Shown here: positions 1-6,959 of the stretch, piece after piece
Numbering within the stretch: position 1 is the first letter of the stretch
Layout of the letters: the number at the start of each line of letters is the position of its first letter
Source: Phycisphaerales bacterium
GTDB lineage: Bacteria; Planctomycetota; Phycisphaerae; Tepidisphaerales; Tepidisphaeraceae
Assembly (NCBI GenBank): GCA_003153655.1
Contig: PMAK01000246.1
Location: 20,809 to 27,992, forward strand
Direction of reading: 5' to 3'
Length of the DNA stretch: 7,184 nucleotides
The notes under the pieces: model-generated
What the model was told of the DNA's origin: nothing
The model's input: only the letters and a program-made list of their open reading frames with translations
Databases searched by the model: none
Program-made: the position numbers and the translations under genes

Positions 1-1
1 C

Positions 2-355
2 GTCCTTGCCAAGCGTCCCGTCGCCAACGCGGCGTGGAAAAAGACCGAAGATCAGCCCGGCTTTTATGGCAAGTACGCCGAGGACTATAAAGGCCGCCTC
101 GCGAAGATGAAGCTCAATCCAGCGGAACTGGGAATTTCGACCGCGCCGGAACTGGCGTGGCCGGAACTCGCCCTGCGCTTCGCCATCAGCCAGGCCGGCG
201 TTCACAGCGCGATCATCGGCACCGCCAGCACGCAAAATACCCGCCGGAATATTGAATTCGCCAAAAAGGGCCCGCTGCCGGCCGAGGTGGTGAAGAAAAT
301 CCGCGGCGCATTCAAAGCGGCTCAGGGAGGCGAAAACTGGCCGGGATTGACCTAG
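2..355 (+). CDS. Aldo/keto reductase, C-terminal part (5' end outside window)
   Basis: This is the last 117 residues of an NAD(P)H-dependent aldo/keto reductase (a TIM-barrel oxidoreductase that reduces aldehydes or ketones), open from the window edge with its first full codon at base 2. The visible part carries KRPVANAAW near the start, a pattern I associate with AKR family members, then LALRFAISQAGVHSAIIGTA, which fits the last barrel strands. IIGTASTQNTRRNIEFA corresponds to the C-terminal loop that holds the cofactor phosphate, with the conserved N before the final helix (GPLPAEVVKKIRGAF). The catalytic Asp-Tyr-Lys-His residues would lie upstream and cannot be checked. The stop lies 5 nt before the DUF2142 gene, so the two may be co-transcribed, although nothing in the reductase ties it to glycan synthesis. 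The family call is firm and the substrate is unknown. Confidence 0.88.
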   Translation, partial: VLAKRPVANAAWKKTEDQPGFYGKYAEDYKGRLAKMKLNPAELGISTAPELAWPELALRFAISQAGVHSAIIGTASTQNTRRNIEFAKKGPLPAEVVKKIRGAFKAAQGGENWPGLT

Positions 356-360
356 CACCG

Positions 361-1743
361 ATGGCCACGGAAGGCGACACAATCGCGGACAAGCCGGCGC
401 AGCTTACGGCGCGGCGGGTGTTTCTCCCGTTGGCGTGGATTTTCGGGGCCTTGTACATCTTCATCACGCCGCCATTCCAGGTGCCTGATGAGTACATGCA
501 CTTCTATCGTTCGTACCAGGTTTCCGAAGGACGACTGACCGCGTATCGCGTCGGCACAGACATCGGCGGCTATCTCCCGCGCAGCCTGCTGGAGTTGGGG
601 GATCGCTTGCCGAGCGGATTACAAAGTGATCCCAATTTTCATTTGCACGCCGGCGATATTTGGAGTCTGCGGACGATTCCCCTTAATCCGCACGATCGCA
701 AGTTCGCCGTGTTCGGCGCGGTGTCGTGGCACTCACCGATGAACTATTTGCCGCAGGCAGCCGGAATTGCGATCGGACGCAGTTTTGGCCTCTCGCCGCT
801 TTGGCTGCTCTACTGCGGGAGAGCCGGGAATCTGCTTTCCTGGAGCCTGCTGGCCTGGTTTGCGATCCGCCTGATCCCGATCATGGATTGGACGCTTCTC
901 TTGCTGGCCCTGATGCCGATGTCATTAGCGCAGGCTGCTTCGCTTTCAGCTGACGCAACCGTAAACGGCGTATGCTTTTTATTTGTCGCGGCAGCGGTGA
1001 GATGCGCGCTCGGAAATGCGGCAACAATGACAACCGCGCGTACAACTGGCCTGACAATCCTCGGCGCAGCTGTGTCGCTCGCGAAGACTGCTTACATCCC
1101 ACTCACGATTCTTTTCCTACTGATCCCTTCCAGTAAATTTGGAGGCCGGCGGCGACATTGGGGCATATTTTCGCTGTTCATACTGGCCTGTCTCGCGACA
1201 ACGATCGGCTGGTCGCTCTGCACATTCGGCGCTCAAAGCTATACCGCCCCAAACGTCTCGCCCCGGCTGCAGGCGATTTATATTCTGCATCATCCGATTG
1301 AAATGCTGCATCGTGATGTGGGGATGTTGCTCTCGATGCCATACCTGGAGTCGATCATCGGCACGCTCGGATGGGCGGATATCCGGCTGTGGTGGCCCGG
1401 TGCAATGCTCTACTGGGTGGCGCTCTTCGCGAGCGTCTGCATTGGAGGGTGGCCACATATCCGCCTGAGCGCGCGGCAGCGGTTTCTGCTTGCCAGCGCT
1501 GCCTGCGGGTGTTGGCTGCTCGTGTTTACGCTCGTTTATCTGACGTTCACCCCCGTTGGGGGACGAAGCATCAACGGGCTTCAGGGCCGCTATCTTATTC
1601 CCGCCACGGCGCCGTTTCTGTTGATGTTCTATCTCCGCCCTGGGCCGCGGCGGCTAAACGTCGGGCCGTGGATTTCCGCGTTCTGTGCCCTCTTTTCGGT
1701 CTACGCACTGGCGGTTCTTGTGCGTCGCTTCTATATTTGGTAG
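361..1743 (+). CDS. DUF2142 family multi-pass membrane protein (GT-C-like)
   Basis: This 460-aa polytopic inner-membrane protein is recognised by two DUF2142 hallmarks. One is PPFQVPDEYMHFYRSYQVSEG-type sequence just after the first membrane segment (residues 37-57, with acidic pair D43-E44). The other is GLQGRYLIP late in the protein (residues 407-413). Hydrophobic segments lie near residues 20-36, 146-174, 177-192, 200-214, 231-255, 266-286, 346-362, 376-397, 411-425 and 436-454, about ten in all. DUF2142 proteins have no settled function. As I recall, the family is grouped with GT-C glycosyltransferases, which use polyprenyl-phosphate sugars and carry an acidic motif in the first outer loop, where D43-E44 sits. 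The downstream GT2 domain could make such a donor, which supports a glycan role by inference. ATG 361 was chosen because no ATG, GTG or TTG lies in the short in-frame stretch upstream; its ribosome site is weak, so coupling to the reductase 5 nt upstream is possible. Confidence 0.87.
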   Translation: MATEGDTIADKPAQLTARRVFLPLAWIFGALYIFITPPFQVPDEYMHFYRSYQVSEGRLTAYRVGTDIGGYLPRSLLELGDRLPSGLQSDPNFHLHAGDIWSLRTIPLNPHDRKFAVFGAVSWHSPMNYLPQAAGIAIGRSFGLSPLWLLYCGRAGNLLSWSLLAWFAIRLIPIMDWTLLLLALMPMSLAQAASLSADATVNGVCFLFVAAAVRCALGNAATMTTARTTGLTILGAAVSLAKTAYIPLTILFLLIPSSKFGGRRRHWGIFSLFILACLATTIGWSLCTFGAQSYTAPNVSPRLQAIYILHHPIEMLHRDVGMLLSMPYLESIIGTLGWADIRLWWPGAMLYWVALFASVCIGGWPHIRLSARQRFLLASAACGCWLLVFTLVYLTFTPVGGRSINGLQGRYLIPATAPFLLMFYLRPGPRRLNVGPWISAFCALFSVYALAVLVRRFYIW

Positions 1744-1755
1744 TGAGCCAGCACG

Positions 1756-3210
1756 ATGCATGACACTTCAGTTTCCCTGGGCGATCCGGCCTCGCAGCAA
1801 CATCGGCAAAGCCGCATCGAGCATTGGGACGAACTCGCGCGCGTGCGCGATCCAAGAAAGGGCTTGGGCGGGGCCTATCGCCGGCGGCTTACCAAGGTCT
1901 ACCGATTTCTGGTCGCTCCCGGATTGCGCGTGGCTGAGATCGGATGCGCGCAGGGAGATTTGCTCGCGGCGGTGAATCCATCGGTTGGGATCGGAATCGA
2001 TTTTTCGAGTGAGATGCTGTCTCGAGCGCATGAACGATATCCCAACCTCACCTTCGTTCAGGCCGATGCCCACGACTTTACGGTCGATCAGACGTTTGAC
2101 GTCATCATTCTTTCCGACCTCATCAACGACCTCTGGAACGTCCAGACGGTCTTCGAGCAGGTGCGGCGATATTGTCATCCGCGCACGCGCATCATGCTGA
2201 ATTTTTACAGCCGCCTCTGGGAATTTCCGCTACGGGTGGCCGAACGCATGGGCCTGGCCAAGCCGACGCTGCAGCAAAATTGGCTGGACGTGAACGACGT
2301 CTCGAATCTGCTCTATCTGAGCGGCTTTGAAATGATGCGTCATTGGGCCGAGGTCCTTTGGCCCGCTCCCACGCCGATCATCGAGCCGTTTTTCAATCGG
2401 TTTCTGGTCAAGCTCTTTCCATTTCGCGGGATGGCTCTGACAAATTTTGTGGTGGCCCGCCCGCTGCCGGCTGACTTAGCTGGACAGACGCCGCCGCGCG
2501 TTTCGGTTGTCGTTCCGGCGCGAAATGAGGCGGGAAACATCGATTCGCTGATCGAGCGCGTCCCTGAAATCGGCGGCGGCACCGAAATCATCTTCGTCGA
2601 GGGCCATTCCACAGATAACACCTACGCGGCCATCGAAAGCGCCATCGCCCGCCATCCCCAGCGATCCTGCAAGCTCCTGAAGCAGACCGGCAAGGGAAAA
2701 GGCGATGCCGTTCGATGTGGCTTTAATGTTGCCACGGGTGACATCCTCACGATTCTTGATGCCGACCTGACGGTCCCGCCGGAAGATTTGCCCACATTCT
2801 GCGAACTCCTCCGCAGCGGAAAGGCCGACTTCGCCAACGGCGTTCGCCTCGTCTATCCGCGCGAAGAAAACGCCATGCGCACCTTCAATCTCGTCGGAAA
2901 TAAATTCTTCGGCTTCGCCTTCTCCTGGATGCTCGGCCAGCGCATCAAGGATACACTCTGCGGCACCAAAACGATCTGGAAAAAAGATTACGACCTCCTC
3001 GCCGCCAATCGGGCTTACTTCGGCGATTTCGATCCTTTCGGCGATTTCGATCTCCTCTTCGGCGCTGCCAAGCTAAGCCTGAAAATCGTGGACGTGCCGA
3101 TCCGTTATCGGCAGCGCACCTACGGCACGACAAACATCGAGCGATGGAAGCATGGCCTGCTTCTGTTCCGCCTGGTCATGTTTGCCGCCCGGCGCATGAA
3201 ATTTATTTGA
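1756..3210 (+). CDS. Fused SAM-dependent methyltransferase / family-2 glycosyltransferase
   Basis: This is a two-domain protein of 484 aa in one uninterrupted frame. Residues about 25-235 form a class I SAM methyltransferase: motif I is EIGCAQGDLL (61-70), the ribose-binding acid is D82 in GIGIDFS, and FDVIILSDLIND (114-125) is the motif IV region. After a short Pro-rich linker (about 236-247), residues 248-480 form a GT2 domain like dolichol/polyprenyl-phosphate mannose synthases: VSVVVPARNEAGNID (249-263), GHSTDNT (283-289), the metal-binding DAD (335-337), and the C-terminal LCGTK...FGDFDPFGDFD block (401-432). There is no C-terminal membrane segment, so it probably acts at the cytoplasmic face beside a membrane partner. 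Likely roles are transfer of a sugar to a polyprenyl phosphate and methylation of a related sugar or lipid. An in-frame TGA at 1744 leaves ATG 1756 as the first usable ATG. The gene lies 12 nt after the DUF2142 gene. Domain calls are firm; substrates are unknown. Confidence 0.9.
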   Translation: MHDTSVSLGDPASQQHRQSRIEHWDELARVRDPRKGLGGAYRRRLTKVYRFLVAPGLRVAEIGCAQGDLLAAVNPSVGIGIDFSSEMLSRAHERYPNLTFVQADAHDFTVDQTFDVIILSDLINDLWNVQTVFEQVRRYCHPRTRIMLNFYSRLWEFPLRVAERMGLAKPTLQQNWLDVNDVSNLLYLSGFEMMRHWAEVLWPAPTPIIEPFFNRFLVKLFPFRGMALTNFVVARPLPADLAGQTPPRVSVVVPARNEAGNIDSLIERVPEIGGGTEIIFVEGHSTDNTYAAIESAIARHPQRSCKLLKQTGKGKGDAVRCGFNVATGDILTILDADLTVPPEDLPTFCELLRSGKADFANGVRLVYPREENAMRTFNLVGNKFFGFAFSWMLGQRIKDTLCGTKTIWKKDYDLLAANRAYFGDFDPFGDFDLLFGAAKLSLKIVDVPIRYRQRTYGTTNIERWKHGLLLFRLVMFAARRMKFI

Positions 3211-3212
3211 GG
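3209..3212 (+). promoter_or_regulatory. Ribosome binding site supporting a GTG start
   Basis: GAGG (part of GAGGAA) overlaps the TGA stop of the fusion gene and sits 8 nt before GTG 3221. This spacing supports GTG as the start. The ATG at 3214 is in another frame and meets a stop after five codons, and the next in-frame ATG (residue 91) would delete SAM motif I. Confidence 0.6.
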
Positions 3213-3220
3213 AATGCCCG

Positions 3221-4003
3221 GTGGCACTTAGCGTCACGAGCAGTTGGCTCTCCCATCCGCTGACCCGGGGATTGTCGATCGACGATCCGCGGACGACGGA
3301 ACTCCGCCGTCGCATCATTCGCGAGAAACCGTTTCTGCGCAAGATATATATCGAGTGGTACCGCTTCATCGCGGCAGCGATTCCCAATGGAACTGAGCCG
3401 GCGCTGGAACTCGGCTCCGGCGCGGGATTTCTGGATGAATTTGTCCCCCGTCTCATCACCAGCGAGGTATTTCCTTGTGCCGGCGTCAAGATGGTGCTTG
3501 ATGGCCAGTCGCTCCCATTTGGCGATGCGAGCCTGCGGGCAATTGTCATGACGGATGTGCTGCATCACATTCGCCAACCGCGCGCCTTTTTGTCGGAGGC
3601 AGCCCGATGCGTGCGTCCCGGCGGGGCGGTCGTTCTCGTCGAGCCCTGGGTAACAACCTGGTCGCGCTGGGTCTATACGCGGTTTCATCATGAGCCGTTT
3701 GAACCCCAAAGCGCGGATTGGGAAATTCCGCTGCGTGGACCGCTATCCGGCGCGAATGGAGCCATGCCCTGGATTATTTTTCATCGTGACCGTGCCCGAT
3801 TCGAGCGAGAATTCCCGCAATGGGAGATACGCTCGATCCGGCCGTGTATGCCTGTGCGATATCTTTTGTCCGGCGGCGTGTCGTTAAGAAGTCTGATGCC
3901 GGGATTCACGTTCGGATTCTGGCGCTTCGTCGAATGGATTCTGAATCCCTGGCGCGATAGCTTGGCGATGTTCGCCCAGATAACACTCCTTCGCCGGGGT
4001 TAA
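3221..4003 (+). CDS. Class I SAM-dependent methyltransferase, GTG start
   Basis: This 260-aa protein has a Methyltransf_11-like core. Motif I is ALELGSGAGF (61-70), the motif IV/V region is LRAIVMTDVLHHI (105-117), and the post-motif is AARCVRPGGAVVLVEPW (127-143). The usual acid ending strand 2 is not in its expected form: the chain runs SEVFPCAGVKMVLDGQSLPF (81-100), with E82 as the nearest acid. The C-terminal third (about 144-230, with HHEPFEPQSADWE, GPLSGANGAMPWIIF and FEREFPQWEI) is unlike generic methyltransferases. I believe it marks a conserved but uncharacterised subfamily found in glycan clusters; this is from memory. The start is GTG 3221, with GAGG 8 nt upstream. The gene begins 10 nt after the fusion gene, so it is almost certainly in the same transcript. 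A small molecule, sugar or lipid acceptor is likely; the target is unknown. Confidence 0.85.
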   Translation: MALSVTSSWLSHPLTRGLSIDDPRTTELRRRIIREKPFLRKIYIEWYRFIAAAIPNGTEPALELGSGAGFLDEFVPRLITSEVFPCAGVKMVLDGQSLPFGDASLRAIVMTDVLHHIRQPRAFLSEAARCVRPGGAVVLVEPWVTTWSRWVYTRFHHEPFEPQSADWEIPLRGPLSGANGAMPWIIFHRDRARFEREFPQWEIRSIRPCMPVRYLLSGGVSLRSLMPGFTFGFWRFVEWILNPWRDSLAMFAQITLLRRG

Positions 4004-4014
4004 CCAAAGAACTA

Positions 4015-4686
4015 ATGACGCCCGCACAAAAAAAACCGCCCCGTCTGAAGCTCCTTGGCAATGGAGAATACGTCGGCGTAAACAGCGACGACCCAATCCG
4101 ATTTTACCGCTGGCCCATCATCGGCTCGATGTATCGGCGACGCGTGGAACTCTGCCTCGGTGAATGTTCCGGCGGCGGAAGCATCCTTGAAATCGGTTTC
4201 GGATCCGGCCTGACCTTCACAAATCTCCACGAGATGTACCAGGAGATTCACGGACTTGATCTGACCGCCGACACTGCGGCGGTGCAGTCGGCGTTCGCAG
4301 CGCGCGGCGTGAAGACGTTGCTACAGAATGGCAACGTGCTGAAGATGCCGTATCAGGACAATCAATTCGATGCGGTGCTGCTGATCAGCATTTTGGAGCA
4401 TTTGAAGCCGGAACAGCAGGCGGGCGCATTTGCGGAAATCCGGCGGGTTTTGAAGCCGGGCGGCCAGGTCGTCTACGGTGTTCCAATCGAGCGCCCACTC
4501 ATGGTCTTCATGTTCCGCCGGTTGGGATATGACATCCGCGAGCATCATTTTTCGACAGAGCGAGATGTTTCCGCTGCCGCGGGGCAGACGATGCAGAAGG
4601 TTCGCGTGATCCAAATGCGCAGCAAGCCCGCGATTTTCGGCCCAGTTTACGAAGTTGGACATTTCATCAAGCCAATTGCCCCGTGA
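4015..4686 (+). CDS. Class I SAM-dependent methyltransferase (Methyltransf_11-like)
   Basis: This compact 223-aa methyltransferase has all standard core motifs: SILEIGFGSGLTF (56-68) for SAM binding, D82 in IHGLDLT as the ribose-binding acid, NGNVLKMPYQDNQFDAVLLISILEHL (105-130) covering motifs III-IV, and EIRRVLKPGGQVVYGVP (141-157). A Lys-rich N-terminus (MTPAQKKPPRLK) precedes the domain, and the last about 60 residues form a variable substrate-specific lid (HHFSTERDV at 177-185). There is no signal peptide or membrane span, so it is cytoplasmic. It starts 11 nt after the previous gene with no strong Shine-Dalgarno sequence (only an A-rich stretch), consistent with translational coupling. 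It is the third methyltransferase domain in the run and belongs to a different subfamily from the other two, which suggests separate methylation steps. The acceptor is unknown. Confidence 0.86.
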   Translation: MTPAQKKPPRLKLLGNGEYVGVNSDDPIRFYRWPIIGSMYRRRVELCLGECSGGGSILEIGFGSGLTFTNLHEMYQEIHGLDLTADTAAVQSAFAARGVKTLLQNGNVLKMPYQDNQFDAVLLISILEHLKPEQQAGAFAEIRRVLKPGGQVVYGVPIERPLMVFMFRRLGYDIREHHFSTERDVSAAAGQTMQKVRVIQMRSKPAIFGPVYEVGHFIKPIAP

Positions 4687-4701
4687 AACCCCGCTTTTTC
4701 C

Positions 4702-4730
4702 TTGCGAATCGTACACCCCGCACGTATCGT
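4702..4730 (+). promoter_or_regulatory. Possible sigma-70-like promoter for the two-component genes
   Basis: In the 86-nt gap before the histidine kinase, TTGCGA (4702-4707) and TATCGT (4725-4730) are spaced by exactly 17 bp, each matching 4 of 6 consensus bases. Transcription would begin near 4736-4738, about 35 nt before the kinase ATG. Matches this partial also arise by chance, and consensus use in this organism is unknown. Confidence 0.33.
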
Positions 4731-4735
4731 AATCA

Positions 4736-4748
4736 CTGGAAATTCCAG
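4736..4748. promoter_or_regulatory. Short palindrome at the predicted transcription start
   Basis: CTGGAA-A-TTCCAG is a perfect 6+1+6 inverted repeat. It lies where transcription from the proposed promoter at 4702-4730 would begin and 25 nt before the kinase start. It could be an operator for a dimeric regulator, possibly the LuxR-type protein encoded downstream. A half-site-like TCCTGGA recurs at 4762-4768. Function is inferred from position only. Confidence 0.3.
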
Positions 4749-4772
4749 CGAATTTGATGTTTCCTGGATTGA

Positions 4773-6302
4773 ATGCGGGGTTGGCCTTTGAATGGATCCT
4801 CCATAACACTTCGAGCGGTTCTTCGCGAGATCCGACGATATGCGCTGGCGGTGTTTTTTGTCGCTTCCGCCGCGGGCATCGCTCGTCTGATCAATCCGCG
4901 GGTAGGGGAGAGCACGGCATCATTATTCTTTGCCGCCGTCATTCTCAGCGCATGGACCGGTGGGCTCGGCCCGGGTTTGCTCTCGACCGCGTTGGCCGGA
5001 TTTGTCGCGGGAGGAGTATATCGGCTCAACCCGGTGGGTTCGCCGGGGTTTGGGTGGGATGATGGCCTTCAGGAAGGCGTCTTCGTTGCCGTCGCGCTGC
5101 TCATCAGTTCGCTCACATCAATGCGCCGCCGTGCGGAAAACGCCGTGCATAAGGCCTACGCCGAACTCGAAGCGCGGATTGAGGACCGCACCGGAGAACT
5201 CAGCCGATCCAATTCTCTTTTGCGCGAGAGCGAGGAACGATTCCGCCTGTTGGTGGAAGGCGTCGCCGATTACGCGATCGTGATGCTGGATTCCAACGGA
5301 AGAATCGTGAGCTGGAATCCCGGCGCACACCGCATTTTCACGTTTTCACACGAGGAAGCGATTGGCCGGCACGCCTCCGCGTTCTATCCCCAGGAAGAAG
5401 TCGCACGCGGCAAGCCCGCCGCTGATCTTCTCGAAGCCGCCCAACTCGGCCGCCGCGAAGATGAAGGCTGGCGTGTCCGCCGCGATGCCACTCAGTTCTG
5501 GGCAAACGTCATCACCACCGCCCTCCGCGACGATGAGAGCCATCTCCGCGGCTTCGCCCAGATCACCCGCGATGTCAGCGAATTGCGATCCCTCGAAAAA
5601 GAAGTCCTCGAAATCAGCGAGCGCGAACAGATGCGCATCGGCCACGATCTCCACGACGGCGTAGGCCAGGAACTCACCGGCATAGCCCTTCTCACGCAAA
5701 ACCTGCGGCAAACGCTCGCCCAGCAGAGCCTGCCCGAAGAAGCCCAGGCAGGTCGAATCGCCTCGCTCATCAACCGCGCGCTGGAACAGGTGCGAAAGCT
5801 GGCCCGCGGATTCTCCCCGCTTGAACTAGGCCCGCAGGGTCTCGAGACAGCCCTGCGCGACATGGCGTCAAAGGTCCAAACCTCCATGCAGCGGGCGTGC
5901 ATCGTGAGTTGTCGCGGAACGCTCAACCTCGCGGACGATGCGGTCGCTCTGCATCTTTTCCGCATCGCCCAGGAAGCCGTCAACAACGCCGTCCGCCATT
6001 CTCACGCCAAGCGAATTCGCGTTGAATTGGATACCATCGATTCCCTCACCACGCTCGCGGTCCACGACGACGGCATCGGCGTCCCCGCCGCCGGCGCTCG
6101 CAAACCCGGCATGGGAATCAGCGTCATGCAATACCGCGCCAGAATGATCGGCGGCACGCTCGACATGCAAAGCTCTAAATCGGGAACATCAATTATTTGC
6201 AGATGTCCAACACCGAGGAACCATGAATCTCCCGCAGCCCGCCGACAAAAAGCGGCCTCAATCCTCAGCAACGCGGCGACCGCGAGTCTTACTCGTCGAT
6301 GA
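4773..6302 (+). CDS. Membrane sensor histidine kinase (DUF4118-like, PAS, HisKA_3, HATPase)
   Basis: This 509-aa NarX/DegS-type sensor kinase has, in order, a DUF4118/KdpD-like membrane domain (about 20-116, with SLFFAAVILSAWTGGLGPGLL at 50-70), a coiled-coil linker (about 118-155), a PAS domain with PAC-like end (about 155-270, FRLLVEGVADYAIVMLD then RIVSWNPGA), the dimerisation and phosphoacceptor domain (GHDLHDGVGQELTG at 290-303, with H294 phosphorylated), and the ATPase (N box E401/N404/N405, G1 DDGIG 432-436, G2 GMGI 446-449). It should autophosphorylate and pass phosphate to the regulator downstream. The signal is unknown, and PAS could bind a small ligand or cofactor. A TGA directly before ATG 4773 rules out an upstream start; TTG 4788 is an alternative. 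The ATPase domain ends near residue 479, and the last 30 residues are a low-complexity tail read across the start of the next gene. Confidence 0.92.
   Translation: MRGWPLNGSSITLRAVLREIRRYALAVFFVASAAGIARLINPRVGESTASLFFAAVILSAWTGGLGPGLLSTALAGFVAGGVYRLNPVGSPGFGWDDGLQEGVFVAVALLISSLTSMRRRAENAVHKAYAELEARIEDRTGELSRSNSLLRESEERFRLLVEGVADYAIVMLDSNGRIVSWNPGAHRIFTFSHEEAIGRHASAFYPQEEVARGKPAADLLEAAQLGRREDEGWRVRRDATQFWANVITTALRDDESHLRGFAQITRDVSELRSLEKEVLEISEREQMRIGHDLHDGVGQELTGIALLTQNLRQTLAQQSLPEEAQAGRIASLINRALEQVRKLARGFSPLELGPQGLETALRDMASKVQTSMQRACIVSCRGTLNLADDAVALHLFRIAQEAVNNAVRHSHAKRIRVELDTIDSLTTLAVHDDGIGVPAAGARKPGMGISVMQYRARMIGGTLDMQSSKSGTSIICRCPTPRNHESPAARRQKAASILSNAATASLTRR
6215..6220 (+). promoter_or_regulatory. 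Ribosome binding site inside the kinase gene
   Basis: GAGGAA lies two bases before ATG 6223, within the 3' part of the kinase frame. The spacing is shorter than ideal, but this is the only purine-rich site available. The regulator frame has no other ATG, GTG or TTG before the receiver domain, so it supports the overlapping start. Confidence 0.55.
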
Positions 6303-6924
6303 CCATCCCATCGTTCGCGAAGGGCTGGCCGCACGCATCGAGATGGAAGGTGACATGATGGTTTGCGCCCTGGCGGAAAACGCCGATCAGGCCCTCGAAT
6401 CCATCGAAAGCGCCGACCCCGACATCGTCGTGACAGATCTCTCCCTCTCAGGCCGCCCCGGAATAGAACTGGTCAAGGATATCCGCAACGCCTGGCCCTC
6501 CCTCCCGATCCTCGTCCTCTCCATCCACGATGAAGACCTCTGGGCCGAGCGCGTCTTGAGAGCCGGCGCGCAGGGTTATGTAATGAAAGCTCACGCCACG
6601 GAAAAGGTCATCGAAGCCATCCGCAAAGTATTAGCCGGCGGCGTCTGGCTAAGTGACAGCATGAATGCCTCCCTCTTAGGCCGCCTAACCCACGGCCGAA
6701 ACGCCGCCAGTGGCACACCGTTAGCCAAACTAAGCGACCGCGAACTGGAAATCTTCCAAATGATCGGCCGCGGCCTGTCCGTAAAAGAAATCGCCGCCCA
6801 ACTTTTCCTCAGTTCCAAAACGGTGGAAGTCCATCGTGAACACGTAAAAGAAAAGCTGGGAATGCGAAGCAGCGCGGAACTATTGCGCTATGCGGTGACC
6901 TACACCCTGGAAGAACCAAGATAG
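6223..6924 (+). CDS. NarL/FixJ-family response regulator (receiver + LuxR HTH)
   Basis: This 233-aa DNA-binding response regulator is the expected partner of the HisKA_3 kinase. The receiver domain (about 21-140) has the acidic pair D26-D27 in LLVDDHP, phosphoacceptor D72 in VVTDLSLSG, switch residue S100 in LVLSIHDE and K122 in GYVMK. A linker (about 146-168) leads to a LuxR-type helix-turn-helix (170-226): LSDRELEIFQMIGRGLSVKEIAAQLFLSSKTVEVHREHVKEKLG in outline, with the family's invariant E174, G184 and K199-TVE-H204. Phosphorylation at D72 would promote dimerisation and promoter binding. It starts 80 nt inside the kinase gene in another frame, after a 20-residue hydrophilic leader (MNLPQPADKKRPQSS) not usual in this family. 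Cotranscription and translational coupling with the kinase are very likely. Target genes cannot be deduced, although the adjacent glycan cassette and its own promoter are candidates. Confidence 0.94.
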   Translation: MNLPQPADKKRPQSSATRRPRVLLVDDHPIVREGLAARIEMEGDMMVCALAENADQALESIESADPDIVVTDLSLSGRPGIELVKDIRNAWPSLPILVLSIHDEDLWAERVLRAGAQGYVMKAHATEKVIEAIRKVLAGGVWLSDSMNASLLGRLTHGRNAASGTPLAKLSDRELEIFQMIGRGLSVKEIAAQLFLSSKTVEVHREHVKEKLGMRSSAELLRYAVTYTLEEPR

Positions 6925-6959
6925 AATGGCTCGTCCTTCGCCTCTTCCATCGGAGGGGG

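Noticed and set aside
3019..3052. An exact 16-nt direct repeat with an 18-nt period in the GT2 domain, coding for FGDFD twice in a row.
   Set aside because: It looks like a local duplication, but FGDFDPFGDFD matches what I recall as a conserved stretch of this GT2 family, so it is a feature of the protein and not a recent tandem repeat.
3073..3709. Long open frames on the - strand opposite the fusion gene end and the next methyltransferase (up to 168 codons).
   Set aside because: Their translations are rich in Arg, Ser and Pro with no recognisable domain, and they lie opposite well-supported + strand genes. This is typical of GC-biased shadow frames.
4687..4772. Riboswitch or small RNA gene in the gap before the kinase.
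   Set aside because: The gap is only 86 nt and shows one short palindrome but no multi-stem structure or known riboswitch motif.
5346..5986. Two overlapping - strand open frames opposite the histidine kinase (121 and 164 codons).
   Set aside because: The PAS, HisKA_3 and ATPase motifs on the + strand explain this region fully, and the - strand translations show no family features.
6223..6302. A programmed frameshift that would fuse the kinase and regulator into one hybrid protein.
   Set aside because: I see no clear slippery run in the overlap, and the regulator has its own ATG with GAGGAA upstream. Separate products with coupled translation are simpler.
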